A stretch of DNA of 22,755 nucleotides from an uncultured Blautia sp. (GTDB lineage Bacteria > Bacillota > Clostridia > Lachnospirales > Lachnospiraceae): positions 1 through 22,755 of the forward strand of contig URHH01000035.1 in NCBI GenBank assembly GCA_900547615.1, read 5' to 3'. A program made the position numbers and the translations under genes. Positions 1 through 7,740 of the stretch are shown piece by piece; the stretch's first letter is position 1; the number at the start of each line of letters is the position of its first letter. The notes beneath the pieces are model-generated. The model was given only the letters and a program-made list of their open reading frames with translations. It searched no databases and was not told the DNA's origin.

Positions 1-55
1 TGTTCCAAAACGAAATAAACTCCAAAATATTATAGTGCTAACTCCCAAAGACGGG

Positions 56-84
56 TTTACAAAACAGGAAGGATGTAATAATAT
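56..84 (+). promoter_or_regulatory. Candidate sigma-A promoter of the fructosamine operon
   Basis: A TTTACA -35 (56-61) and a TAATAT -10 (79-84) are separated by 17 bp, and the frlD start lies 76 bp downstream. The -35 is part of a ten-base block, TTTACAAAAC, that recurs exactly at the internal frlB promoter (7664-7673). A near-perfect palindrome begins three bases after the -10, a placement suited to repression. Bases 1-55 show nothing else recognisable. A second -10-like TATAAT (82-87) would need a 20-bp spacer and fits less well. Confidence 0.55.
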
Positions 85-137
85 AATACTACAAGTTGTA
101 GTAATACATTATATTACAATATGAGATAATGTATTAC
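78..137. promoter_or_regulatory. Palindromic operator region upstream of frlD
   Basis: A perfect 8-bp inverted repeat around one central G occupies 87-103 (arms TACTACAA and TTGTAGTA). Pairing continues outward to 78-112 with two mismatches. A second exact 11-bp inverted repeat, GTAATACATTA (101-111) and TAATGTATTAC (127-137), overlaps it. The TAATACA/TGTATTA half-site also occurs in the frlB promoter region. Known frl operons are controlled by GntR-family repressors, so a GntR-type operator is a reasonable inference, but no regulator gene lies in this window. Confidence 0.5.
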
Positions 138-159
138 AGTATGCGGAAAGGAGGAAGTT

Positions 160-1074
160 ATGATTCGTGTTATAGGATTAGGCGATAATGTAGTCGATTG
201 TAATTATACTACAAAAGTAATTTACCCGGGAGGGAACAGTTATAATTTTGCAGTCATGGCAAAACGTCTTGGTTATGATTCAGCATATGCAGGAGTTATT
301 GGAAATGACTGGCAGGCAGATGAAATTGTAGCATTATTGGAGAGAGAGAATGTAGACATTTCTCATTGTCACTATGAAAGTGGAGAAACGGGCGTTTGTG
401 GGATTCATCTTACGAATGGTGACAGAACAATTGTAGAGGAAAATGATGCAGGGGTAGTAAAAGCAAAACCGTATCAAGTGACAGAAAAAGAGATTGAGTA
501 TTTAAGACAGTTCGATTTAGTGCATTCCAGTTGCTATAGTCATATAGAAAATCAATTAAAAAAAGTAAAAGATGCAGGGATTTCTGTTTTATATGATTTT
601 TCAGATGAATGGACAGAAGAAACGTTATCGGAAATTTGTGCCAATATTACAATTGCATTTTTTTCAGGAAAAGATTTAGCAATAGAAGATTTGGAAAAAT
701 TAGTAAAGAAATGTGTGAATGAATATGGCTGCGAACTGGCAATTACAACTTTTGGAGAGCGGGGAGCAATGGTTTATAACGGAAGAAAATTATATAAAAA
801 GCAGCCTTACAACTACGAAGCTCCAATTGTTGATACTACAGGAGCAGGAGACTCATGGATAACCGCATTTATTACCAGTTATTTTTCAGGAATGAAAATT
901 TTTGCTCATCTTCATTCACATAAGTTTGAAAATTTTAGCCGTAAAATAGATCAGGACGATTATGTGGATCATTTAATTGAGTTTTCTATGTGCTCTGGAA
1001 ATCTTTTTGCAAGGCATAACTGTCTTATAGAAGGCTCATTGGGATACGGGATAAAATTTGAGGAAGGGAGGTAG
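160..1074 (+). CDS. frlD: PfkB-family fructosamine (fructoselysine-type) 6-kinase
   Basis: This protein of 304 residues probably phosphorylates an imported Amadori compound, such as fructoselysine, at C6 with ATP in the cytoplasm. That supplies the substrate for the frlB product encoded at the operon's end. The N terminus has a GDNVVD block and the sugar-binding GGN (residues 24-26). The C-terminal PfkB signature DTTGAGDSW carries the expected catalytic Asp231. The GDN..D, GGN..N.AV, DFSD.W and GAGDS blocks match E. coli FrlD as I remember it. The protein is about 40 residues longer than the E. coli enzyme, with an insert after the GAGD helix. ATG160 follows AAAGGAGGAAG. It heads the operon, and the ABC ATPase gene starts 9 bp after its stop. 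The exact amino-acid moiety of the substrate cannot be read from the sequence. Confidence 0.85.
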   Translation: MIRVIGLGDNVVDCNYTTKVIYPGGNSYNFAVMAKRLGYDSAYAGVIGNDWQADEIVALLERENVDISHCHYESGETGVCGIHLTNGDRTIVEENDAGVVKAKPYQVTEKEIEYLRQFDLVHSSCYSHIENQLKKVKDAGISVLYDFSDEWTEETLSEICANITIAFFSGKDLAIEDLEKLVKKCVNEYGCELAITTFGERGAMVYNGRKLYKKQPYNYEAPIVDTTGAGDSWITAFITSYFSGMKIFAHLHSHKFENFSRKIDQDDYVDHLIEFSMCSGNLFARHNCLIEGSLGYGIKFEEGR

Positions 1075-1083
1075 TTCTCAGGT

Positions 1084-2577
1084 ATGGATGATGTAATTTT
1101 AAAAATGCAGCACATTTCTAAAACATACGGAGGAATTAAAGCTCTTGATAACGTGGAACTGGAAGTACAGCGAGGAGAGATTTTGTGCCTGTTAGGAGAA
1201 AATGGTGCAGGTAAATCTACTCTGATGAAAATATTGTCCGGTGTTGTAGTTCCAAACCAGGGGGCAGAGATTGTTTTAGATGGACAAAAGGTTGATATTA
1301 AAAATCCTAATTCAGCACACGAATTGGGAATAAGTATTGTTCATCAGGAATTAATACAGTTTCCGGATATGAACATTATGGAAAATATTTATGTGGGAAG
1401 GTATCCTCGAAAGAATGGATTAATTGATTATGGGGAGTTGGAAAAGAGAACCAGAACACTGATGGAAGAGTTGGGAATCTATTTTGATCCAAAAGAATAT
1501 ATCAGGAATTTAAGTGTTGCACAAAGGCAGCTTGTAGAAATTATGAAAGCACTCTCTTTTCAGGCGAAAATTATTATTTTTGACGAACCAACCTCCTCTC
1601 TTACCTCAGAAGAGACAACAATTCTTTTTAGTATTATACAGAATTTAAAAGAAAAGGGAATTTCACAGATTTACATATCACATCGTTTGGAGGATATTTT
1701 TGCTATTGGAGATAGAATCACAGTACTTCGTGACGGGCAAAATTCCGGAGGTGGTATGGTAAAAGATTTAAACAGCGACCAGGTTGTTTCGCTTATGGTT
1801 GGAAGAAATATTGAAAATCAGTTTCCTAAGGAGAAGACCGAGATAGGAGAAGAAATATTAAGAGTAGAGCATATTCAAAATGATAAGGTTAAAGATGTTT
1901 CTTTTACCCTGAGAAGAGGGGAAGTTCTTGGATTTGGGGGCTTGGTAGGAGCCGGGCGTACAGAATTAATGAGAGCTGTTATGGGTCTTGATAAATGTAC
2001 AGGAAGTATTTACAAAAATGGAAAAGAGTTAAAAAATGCAAATCCGATGGATGCAATTCAAAATGGTTTTGCTATGGTTCCGGAAGACAGAAAAGACCAG
2101 GGTCTTGTTCTTCTTCTTTCTATATTAAATAACATTGAGATGAGTTCTTTAAAAACATTAAGTCATGCCGGGTTTATGAACGCATCGGCGGAGAATGCCT
2201 GCGTAGATAAATATGCAGAGCAGCTTCACATCAAAATGGCAAACAAACGCTTGCCGGCAAGCTCTTTAAGCGGAGGCAATCAACAGAAAGTGGTTATTGC
2301 AAAATGCCTGGCAACAGAACCGGAAATTCTGATTCTTGATGAACCGACACGAGGTATTGATGTGGGCTCAAAGGCAGAAATTTATCAGATAATTAATGAC
2401 CTTGCAAAAAAAGGTGTTGCTGTTATTATCGTATCTTCAGAGCTTCCGGAATTGTTGAATATAAGTGATCGCATTATCGTTATGAGAGAAGGATTTGTAA
2501 CAGGAGAGATTAGGGCAAATGAAGCTGATGAAGAATCTGTTATGAAATTAGCGACTAAGGGGGTTGAAACAAAATGA
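1084..2577 (+). CDS. Sugar ABC importer ATP-binding protein, RbsA/MglA type (two NBDs)
   Basis: The 497-residue protein is a tandem ATPase that energises the membrane permease encoded next to it. The first domain has Walker A GENGAGKST (38-46), signature LSVAQRQ (near 143) and Walker B IIIFDEPTSS (164-172). The second domain has a degenerate Walker A, GLVGAGRTE (near 285), a good signature LSGGNQQKV (near 395) and Walker B ILDEPTRGID (near 420). This canonical/degenerate pair is typical of the carbohydrate uptake transporter-2 (CUT2) family for ribose, galactose, xylose and AI-2. Its last codons overlap the permease start as ATGA, so the two are translationally coupled. The context with frlD, frlC and frlB points to a fructosamine or its free sugar as cargo. 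Family assignment is firm; the cargo is inference. Confidence 0.93.
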   Translation: MDDVILKMQHISKTYGGIKALDNVELEVQRGEILCLLGENGAGKSTLMKILSGVVVPNQGAEIVLDGQKVDIKNPNSAHELGISIVHQELIQFPDMNIMENIYVGRYPRKNGLIDYGELEKRTRTLMEELGIYFDPKEYIRNLSVAQRQLVEIMKALSFQAKIIIFDEPTSSLTSEETTILFSIIQNLKEKGISQIYISHRLEDIFAIGDRITVLRDGQNSGGGMVKDLNSDQVVSLMVGRNIENQFPKEKTEIGEEILRVEHIQNDKVKDVSFTLRRGEVLGFGGLVGAGRTELMRAVMGLDKCTGSIYKNGKELKNANPMDAIQNGFAMVPEDRKDQGLVLLLSILNNIEMSSLKTLSHAGFMNASAENACVDKYAEQLHIKMANKRLPASSLSGGNQQKVVIAKCLATEPEILILDEPTRGIDVGSKAEIYQIINDLAKKGVAVIIVSSELPELLNISDRIIVMREGFVTGEIRANEADEESVMKLATKGVETK

Positions 2578-3542
2578 AAACAAAGTCTGATTCTAAACTT
2601 TCTAAGATTTTAAAAAATTCAGAATTTAGTTCCTACTCAGGAATTATTCTTGTAATCGTTGTGGTTTGTATTTTTATGACATTCCGCAGTTCAAATTTCA
2701 TGACAACAAATAATATTCTCAATATTTTGAGACAGATTTCAGTATACGGAATATTAGCCTGTGGTATGGCATTTTCTATGATGACAGGCGGAATTGATTT
2801 GACAGTAGGGGCTACTGCCGGTGTTGCAGGTGCTATTTCCGCACTTATGATTACAAACGGAACAAATATGATTCTCGCAATTGTAGTGAGTTTGCTTTCC
2901 GGCGCTGTTATGGGATGGCTGGCAGGTATTACAATTGCGCATACGGGGATTCCGCCATTTATTATGACTCTTGGACTTCAAATTACATTCAGAGGAGTTT
3001 GTTATCTGGTATGTGAGGGAAAACCCATCGGAAATCTTCCTGAGGGATTTACATTCCTTGGTCTTGGAAACCTGTTTGGGATACCGGTACCAATTTATTT
3101 TATGATTCTGGCATTTATTATTGTAGGCATTATCCTTTCAAAAACATCATTTGGACGTTCTGTATATGCAGTTGGCGGAAATTATCAGGCTGCATATCAT
3201 TCTGGTATTAATGCAAAAAGAGTTTTGACATTCGCTTATATAATAAGTGGAATCTGCGCAGCTCTCGCTGGTGTTATTTTAACAGCAAGAAATGCGTCTG
3301 CGCAGCCTACAGCAGGAAATACATTTGAAACAGAAGCAATTGCAGCGTGCGCTATGGGCGGTGTCTCTTTTAGTGGAGGAAAGGGAGCTGTACCTGGTAT
3401 TTTCTTTGGCGCATTGCTTATGGGAATCATCAATAATGCAATGAACTTGATGTATATCAGTTCTTATTGGCAGCAGGTTGTAAAAGGAATCATCATCATT
3501 GCGTCAGTTTTGTATTCCATTTATAACAGTCGTACAAAATAA
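2574..3542 (+). CDS. Sugar ABC importer permease, RbsC type
   Basis: The 322-residue protein is strongly hydrophobic, with about eight to ten predicted membrane segments. It carries the conserved RbsC-family stretch GGIDLTVGATAGVAGA (near 72-87) and the cytoplasmic loop containing GRSVYAVGGN (near 194-203). The latter contacts the ATPase in CUT2 transporters. It forms the channel, probably as a homodimer, since only one permease gene is present, as in ribose systems. The start overlaps the ATPase stop by four bases. A small stem-loop and a fresh AGGAGG separate it from the binding-protein gene downstream. Confidence 0.92.
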   Translation: MKTKSDSKLSKILKNSEFSSYSGIILVIVVVCIFMTFRSSNFMTTNNILNILRQISVYGILACGMAFSMMTGGIDLTVGATAGVAGAISALMITNGTNMILAIVVSLLSGAVMGWLAGITIAHTGIPPFIMTLGLQITFRGVCYLVCEGKPIGNLPEGFTFLGLGNLFGIPVPIYFMILAFIIVGIILSKTSFGRSVYAVGGNYQAAYHSGINAKRVLTFAYIISGICAALAGVILTARNASAQPTAGNTFETEAIAACAMGGVSFSGGKGAVPGIFFGALLMGIINNAMNLMYISSYWQQVVKGIIIIASVLYSIYNSRTK

Positions 3543-3549
3543 AGAGAAC

Positions 3550-3567
3550 TTAACCTTTCAGGGTTAA
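3550..3567 (+). other. Small stem-loop between permease and binding-protein genes
   Basis: A 6-bp inverted repeat, TTAACC (3550-3555) and GGTTAA (3562-3567), encloses a 6-base loop in the 58-bp gap. It lacks a T-tract, so it is unlikely to terminate. Such hairpins can protect the 5' end of the abundant binding-protein message after processing; that role is inferred. Confidence 0.3.
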
Positions 3568-3600
3568 AATAAAAATTATTTAAAACAGGAGGTTTCAAGG

Positions 3601-4545
3601 ATGAAAAGAAGACTGGTAAGTATTTTAGTGTGTGCGGCAGTAGTAACGGGCTTGCTGACAGGGGCAACAACTGTTCATGCAGAGGAGAAGCGGACAATTG
3701 CAGTTGTAACTTATTCCCTTGCAGAAGAATTTGGTGTTGACGTTATCAAAGGTGCGGAAGCAAAAGCAGAGGAATTGGGAAATATTGAAATCGTATATCC
3801 TGATGCTGCAGGTGATATGCAGAAAAGTATTGCAATTGTAGAGGATATGACAACACAGGGAGTAGATGCAATTTGTATTTCTCCTGTAGATGCCAGCGCC
3901 ACCATTCCTTATATTGAAAAAGCAAGAGAAGCAGGAATTGCTGTTGTAAACTGGGATATTGAAATGGATACAGAAGTTGATGCGAAAGTTTTAACTGATA
4001 ACTTTGAGGGCGGAGCGCTTGGTGCTGATTATCTTGTTGAAAGAATGGGAGATAAAGGTACTGTTTTAATTGTGGATGATTTAGAGTCAGTTACTTCTAC
4101 ATATGAGCGTAATAAAGGATTTGAAGACAGATTAAAAGAGATTGCACCGGATGTAAAAGTTATTCGACAGCTTTCAAGCGGAACAAGAGATACGCACAGA
4201 AGTACAGTTGAAAATATGCTTCAGGCATATCCGGAAATCACAGGTATTTTCTGTCCTGATGGAGACCGTACACTTGGCGCTTATGTTGCATGTGAAGCAA
4301 ACGACAGAAAAGACGTTTTGATTGCAGGATATGACGCAACACCTGAACAGTTGGAAATTATGCTTAAGGATGGTCCCGATTGTAATATGATTTGTGCAAC
4401 AGCACTGCATCCGGACAGATTAGGTTCTTTATCTGTAGAAATAGCAAATAAAATTCTTGATGGAGAAGAGGTAGAAGAGGTTACTTATTCAGAAGTTGAT
4501 CTTATGAAGGCGACAGAGGCCGAAAATTGGGTTACTGAAGAGTAA
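3601..4545 (+). CDS. Sugar ABC importer substrate-binding protein (RbsB-like)
   Basis: The 314-residue protein has an N-terminal export signal (positively charged MKRR, hydrophobic core to about residue 25, VHA|EE cleavage-like site). A periplasmic-binding-protein type 1 domain of the ribose/galactose class follows, starting TIAVVTYSL. It should capture the extracellular sugar or fructosamine and hand it to the permease. Family features include GVDAICISPVDAS (near 85-97) and the late CPDGDRTLGAYVA hinge region. A strong AGGAGG precedes ATG3601. The signal shows no lipobox: the only cysteine in it (Cys11) sits in ILVC deep in the hydrophobic core, not at a cleavage site. Gram-positive binding proteins are normally lipoproteins, so anchoring here is unexplained. 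The substrate is inferred from neighbours only. Confidence 0.9.
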   Translation: MKRRLVSILVCAAVVTGLLTGATTVHAEEKRTIAVVTYSLAEEFGVDVIKGAEAKAEELGNIEIVYPDAAGDMQKSIAIVEDMTTQGVDAICISPVDASATIPYIEKAREAGIAVVNWDIEMDTEVDAKVLTDNFEGGALGADYLVERMGDKGTVLIVDDLESVTSTYERNKGFEDRLKEIAPDVKVIRQLSSGTRDTHRSTVENMLQAYPEITGIFCPDGDRTLGAYVACEANDRKDVLIAGYDATPEQLEIMLKDGPDCNMICATALHPDRLGSLSVEIANKILDGEEVEEVTYSEVDLMKATEAENWVTEE

Positions 4546-4556
4546 ATCAATAAATG

Positions 4557-4588
4557 AACGGCATCTGTAAAAGGCAGATGCCGTTCGT
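4557..4588 (+). terminator. Attenuator-like hairpin after the binding-protein gene
   Basis: A perfect 11-bp stem (4557-4567 pairs with 4575-4585) with a 7-base loop lies 12 bp after the binding-protein stop. It is followed by CGTGTTTTAT, a weak, interrupted U-tract. The hairpin is stable enough to stall polymerase but probably leaky. It would give more transporter mRNA than mRNA for the catabolic genes downstream, or act as a 3' stability element. No promoter is evident between it and frlC. Confidence 0.5.
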
Positions 4589-4614
4589 GTTTTATATGCA
4601 GGAGGTGGAGAAAT

Positions 4615-5451
4615 ATGAAATTTGCTTTTTTATCCTATCAATTTTCAAGATACCCATTGGAATACTGCTTTCAAATGGCGAAAGAGTACGGATTTCAGGG
4701 AGTAGAAGTATGGGGAGCAAGACCTCATGCGTATGCTTATGATATGGACAACCAGAGAATCCGGCAAATTCTTGATTGGAAAAAAGAATATGGGGTAGAA
4801 GTTTCTATGTTTACCCCGGAAATTCTTGCTTATCCATATAATCTTGTGTCAGCCGATGCAAAAGAAAGAGAAGAAACGGTTGCCTATCTGGAAAGAAGTC
4901 TTGAGGTAGCCCGTGGGATAGGAACGGATAAGATGCAGATTACGATTAAACATCCCGGATACGGACGCTCAAGAAAAGAAATTTGGAACGTAATGGAAGA
5001 TTGTCTGAACAGACTTTGCCGTAAAGCAGAAAAAGAGGGTGTAGATATTATTCTGGAATCGCTTTCTCCTTCAGAGGGAAATGTGATTACCTGTGCAGAT
5101 GATATTGTGCAAATACAGGAACGGGTACAGTCAAAAGCCTTATGTTCAATGATTGATGTCGTTCCGCCATTTATTGCAAATGAACCTTATTCAGAGTATT
5201 TTGATAAGCTTGGAGCAACTATGAAGTATGTACATATTTGTAATAGTGACGGGAAAACGGAATTTCATATGCAGTTGAATAATTCAGCAGGACAGATTCC
5301 GCTGGTTGATTTTTTCAGCATATTAAAAAGAAATGAATATGACGGATGGTGTTCTACAGAACTTCTTGCTCCGTACTTTAGAGATCCGGAATTATATTTA
5401 TCGGAATCTATGAGAGCAATTAAGGATATTTGTATGAAGGCAGGAATTTGA
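4615..5451 (+). CDS. frlC: Fructoselysine 3-epimerase-like TIM-barrel protein
   Basis: This 278-residue member of the sugar phosphate isomerase/epimerase (AP endonuclease 2-like) family likely interconverts psicosamine and fructosamine epimers at C3, feeding the FrlD kinase. It matches E. coli FrlC (about 276 residues) as I recall it in length and in conserved blocks: GARPHAYAYD, YPYN, MIDVVPPF, YFDKLG and HICNSDG. The four usual barrel metal ligands are seen as Glu148 (IILESL), Asp181 (SMIDVV), His207 (YVHICN) and Glu249 (CSTELL). ATG4615 follows GGAGGTGGAGAAAT. The gene opens the catabolic half of the operon, after an attenuator-like hairpin. A different ketose 3-epimerase activity is the main alternative. 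Confidence 0.8.
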   Translation: MKFAFLSYQFSRYPLEYCFQMAKEYGFQGVEVWGARPHAYAYDMDNQRIRQILDWKKEYGVEVSMFTPEILAYPYNLVSADAKEREETVAYLERSLEVARGIGTDKMQITIKHPGYGRSRKEIWNVMEDCLNRLCRKAEKEGVDIILESLSPSEGNVITCADDIVQIQERVQSKALCSMIDVVPPFIANEPYSEYFDKLGATMKYVHICNSDGKTEFHMQLNNSAGQIPLVDFFSILKRNEYDGWCSTELLAPYFRDPELYLSESMRAIKDICMKAGI

Positions 5452-5485
5452 GAATAAAATTTAGATTTTTAAGGAGGAAAAGAAG

Positions 5486-6172
5486 ATGGGAAAACTTACA
5501 GCAGAAATATTTGGACATATGGTTGATGGAGCTTGTATAAGTGCGAATATGTCTTTTTCGTCACAGAGAGACTTGGCAGAAGCTGCGAAATTGTATGGCT
5601 TTAAACAGGTATATGGTTTTGCATCTTATTATGATTATCTGCTGAAGGAGCTGAAAGGTACAGTTACAGGGGTAGGCGGCGGAGTCGGCTCATCACTGGG
5701 AGCAGGTACAGAGAGGACGGAAGTAAAGGTTTTCGAGGCAAAGACATATATGGATTTGGGCTGTGATGAAATTGATATGTGGATGAACATCGCCGCATTA
5801 AAAAACAGTGAATTTGAATATGTTCGGAAAGATATTGAGGCAGTTCGCGCAGTTGTTCCTAAAGGTCATAATTTAAAAGTAATTATCGAGCCGGCAATTC
5901 TTACAGAAGAGCAAATTGAAACAGCAACAAAACTTGTAATTGACGGAGGTGCAGATTTTGTAAAGGCAGGAACCGGATTTCTGGGAGCTTGTACACTGAA
6001 TCATGCCAGACTAATGCTCAGAGCGGCAAATGGACAGATTAAAGTAAAATGCTCTGGTGGAATCAGAGAACTTGCAGTTGTAAAAGAAATGTATGATATG
6101 GGCGTGGCACGTTTTGGAATGGGAGTAGGTTCTGCCCAAAATATAATTCGTTTGTTAAAAGAAGAAGAATAA
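5486..6172 (+). CDS. DeoC-family class I aldolase (deoxyribose-phosphate aldolase-like)
   Basis: The 228-residue protein has the class I aldolase residues of 2-deoxyribose-5-phosphate aldolase. These are Asp97 in EIDMWMN, the Schiff-base Lys160 in FVKAGTGF, and the second lysine Lys188 in VKCSGGIR. The spacing resembles E. coli DeoC (Asp102, Lys167, Lys201). The canonical reaction splits 2-deoxyribose 5-phosphate into acetaldehyde and glyceraldehyde 3-phosphate. No deoxynucleoside genes (deoA, deoB, pdp) lie nearby. The gene sits between frlC and an FGGY kinase, so a different deoxy- or keto-sugar phosphate is plausible. The GTVTGVGGGVGSSLGAGT stretch has an unusual glycine-rich character. 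AAGGAGG precedes ATG5486. Only 12 bases separate its stop from the kinase start, and the kinase ribosome binding site begins inside its stop codon. Confidence 0.85.
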   Translation: MGKLTAEIFGHMVDGACISANMSFSSQRDLAEAAKLYGFKQVYGFASYYDYLLKELKGTVTGVGGGVGSSLGAGTERTEVKVFEAKTYMDLGCDEIDMWMNIAALKNSEFEYVRKDIEAVRAVVPKGHNLKVIIEPAILTEEQIETATKLVIDGGADFVKAGTGFLGACTLNHARLMLRAANGQIKVKCSGGIRELAVVKEMYDMGVARFGMGVGSAQNIIRLLKEEE

Positions 6173-6184
6173 GGAGTGATGTAT

Positions 6185-7684
6185 ATGCCCCATTATATTC
6201 TTGCACATGATTTGGGGACTTCTGGTAATAAGGCATCATTGTTTAGTGAAGGCGGGAAAATAATTGTCAGCATAACTCAAAATTATCCTACCTTTTATCC
6301 CAAGCATGGATGGGCAGAACAGAATCCGGCTCAATGGTGGAATGCTGTTTGCAGTACAACGCAGGAAATAGTAAAAATAATCGACAGAAAATCCATAGCT
6401 GCAGTTGCCGTAACCGGACAGATGATGGGCAACGTTCCTATTGGATATAATGGAGAGCTGTTGGGAAACAGTATTATTTGGTCAGATACCCGTGCTGTAC
6501 AAGAGTGTAAAGAACTCGAGGAAAAGCTTGGAAAACAACATTATTATCATATTACGGGACAGCCTCCAAGCGCTTCCTATACATTGCCTAAATTAATGTG
6601 GCAGAAAAAATATCAGCCAGATATTTACAAAAATACGGATAAGTATATACAGTCTAAGGACTACATTAATTATTGCCTTACAGGAAGACTTGCAACAGAT
6701 TATACAGACGCTGCATATACAATCGCTTATGATATACGCCAAAAGAAATGGTCAGAGGAAATTTTGGAAGCTTCCGGGATTTCTATTAATAAAATGCCGG
6801 AAGTTTTGGAAAGCGACAGCATTTTGGGATATGTTACAGAAGAAGCGGCAAAGGCATGTGGGTTAATTGCGGGCATTCCTGTTGTGACAGGAGCAGGAGA
6901 TGGTTCGGCAGCGCATCTTGGAGGGGCATGTACAGATGCAGGGGATGCGTATCTATGTTTGGGAAGCTCCACATGGTTGGCAGCGCAGACAAAGAATTTG
7001 ATTTTTGATAAAAAAGAAATGATGCAGTCCGAACCCCATGTGATACCAGGGAAATATTGTTTTTTAGGAACAATGCAGACGGGAGGGCTTGCTCATGCGT
7101 GGGGAAGGATGAATCTTTCGAAAGAACCATTAAATTATGAGGAAATTGAAAAGCTGGTTTTATCTTCACCACCGGGAGCAAATGGTCTTTTATTTTTACC
7201 ATATTTAATGGGAGAACGTTCTCCTTGGTACAATCTTGATTTACAGGCTTCTTTTTTGGGCGCTACTATTCAGACGGTTTATGGAGATTTTTACAGAGCC
7301 ATTATGGAAGGGGTTGCCATGAACTTAAATATTCTTTTAAATGCCATTCGCCGTGAGGAATCGGTGGATAATATAGTGCTTATTGGCGGAGGTGGAAGAA
7401 GCAAAGCATGGCAGCAGATTCTTGCAGATGTATTTAATTTAACATTGAAAATACCGGAGAATATGGAAGCAGGTACAAGTATCGGAGGGGCTATTATTGC
7501 CGGAGTTGGATGTGGTTTATTTCAGGACTATTCTGTAGCGAAAGATTTTTTAAAGATTAAGGATATAGTATATCCGAATATGGAAAATACTATGCTTTAC
7601 AAGGAGAAACAGAACATATTTGAAGAGGCTTGTCATGTTTTAAAAAAATTTTACAAAAATCCCTTTACAAAACTTGTATTATAA
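6185..7684 (+). CDS. FGGY-family carbohydrate kinase (xylulokinase-like, substrate unknown)
   Basis: The 499-residue, two-domain actin-fold kinase contains the N-terminal phosphate loop HDLGTSGNKAS, the WSDTRA block and the catalytic Asp239 in GAGDGSAAH. It also has the C-terminal IGGGGRSKAWQQILADV adenine-binding region. Xylulokinases carry an MHG motif in which the His contacts the ketose; here the sequence is GQMMG (Met80-Met81), so that His is absent and the substrate is probably not plain D-xylulose. I chose ATG6185 because AAGGAG (6171-6176) sits 8 bases upstream. The in-frame GTG6176 overlaps that site, and ATG6179 is too close to it. The gene's 3' end contains the frlB promoter and part of its operator. 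Together with the aldolase it may form a second branch of the operon (inference). Confidence 0.8.
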   Translation: MPHYILAHDLGTSGNKASLFSEGGKIIVSITQNYPTFYPKHGWAEQNPAQWWNAVCSTTQEIVKIIDRKSIAAVAVTGQMMGNVPIGYNGELLGNSIIWSDTRAVQECKELEEKLGKQHYYHITGQPPSASYTLPKLMWQKKYQPDIYKNTDKYIQSKDYINYCLTGRLATDYTDAAYTIAYDIRQKKWSEEILEASGISINKMPEVLESDSILGYVTEEAAKACGLIAGIPVVTGAGDGSAAHLGGACTDAGDAYLCLGSSTWLAAQTKNLIFDKKEMMQSEPHVIPGKYCFLGTMQTGGLAHAWGRMNLSKEPLNYEEIEKLVLSSPPGANGLLFLPYLMGERSPWYNLDLQASFLGATIQTVYGDFYRAIMEGVAMNLNILLNAIRREESVDNIVLIGGGGRSKAWQQILADVFNLTLKIPENMEAGTSIGGAIIAGVGCGLFQDYSVAKDFLKIKDIVYPNMENTMLYKEKQNIFEEACHVLKKFYKNPFTKLVL

Positions 7685-7692
7685 TGTATTAT
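7664..7692 (+). promoter_or_regulatory. Internal promoter for frlB
   Basis: TTTACA (7664-7669) and TATTAT (7687-7692) are spaced by 17 bp and lie partly within the 3' end of the FGGY kinase gene. The sequence TTTACAAAAC (7664-7673) is identical to the block at the frlD promoter. frlB could therefore be made at higher or separate levels from the rest of the operon. Confidence 0.5.
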
Positions 7693-7715
7693 GACATTAC
7701 AAGATAATACAAGTT
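7671..7715. promoter_or_regulatory. Inverted-repeat operator at the frlB promoter
   Basis: A 12-bp exact inverted repeat, AACTTGTATTAT (7671-7682) and ATAATACAAGTT (7704-7715), brackets the -10 box. A nested TAATGT (7682-7687) pairs with ACATTA (7694-7699). The TGTATTA/TAATACA half-sites match those upstream of frlD, so one regulator probably binds both places. There is no T-tract and the stem is AT-only in its outer half, so it does not look like a terminator. Confidence 0.5.
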
Positions 7716-7740
7716 AAATATAAAACAGGAGGTCAAAAAA

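Noticed and set aside
5486..6172. Deoxynucleoside catabolic deoC
   Set aside because: The residues fit the DeoC family, but no phosphorylase, phosphopentomutase or nucleoside transporter is nearby and the gene is embedded in a fructosamine operon, so I did not give it the deoC symbol.
160..7684. AI-2 (Lsr) uptake and processing operon, because of the ribose-type importer, FGGY kinase and aldolase
   Set aside because: The epimerase, PfkB kinase and SIS deglycase match FrlC, FrlD and FrlB, and the aldolase is DeoC-like rather than LsrF-like; no LsrG or LsrR is present.
7681..7740. The frlB-proximal inverted repeat as a terminator of the FGGY kinase gene
   Set aside because: The stem is AT-rich with no following T-tract and it brackets a good -10 box, so an operator fits better.
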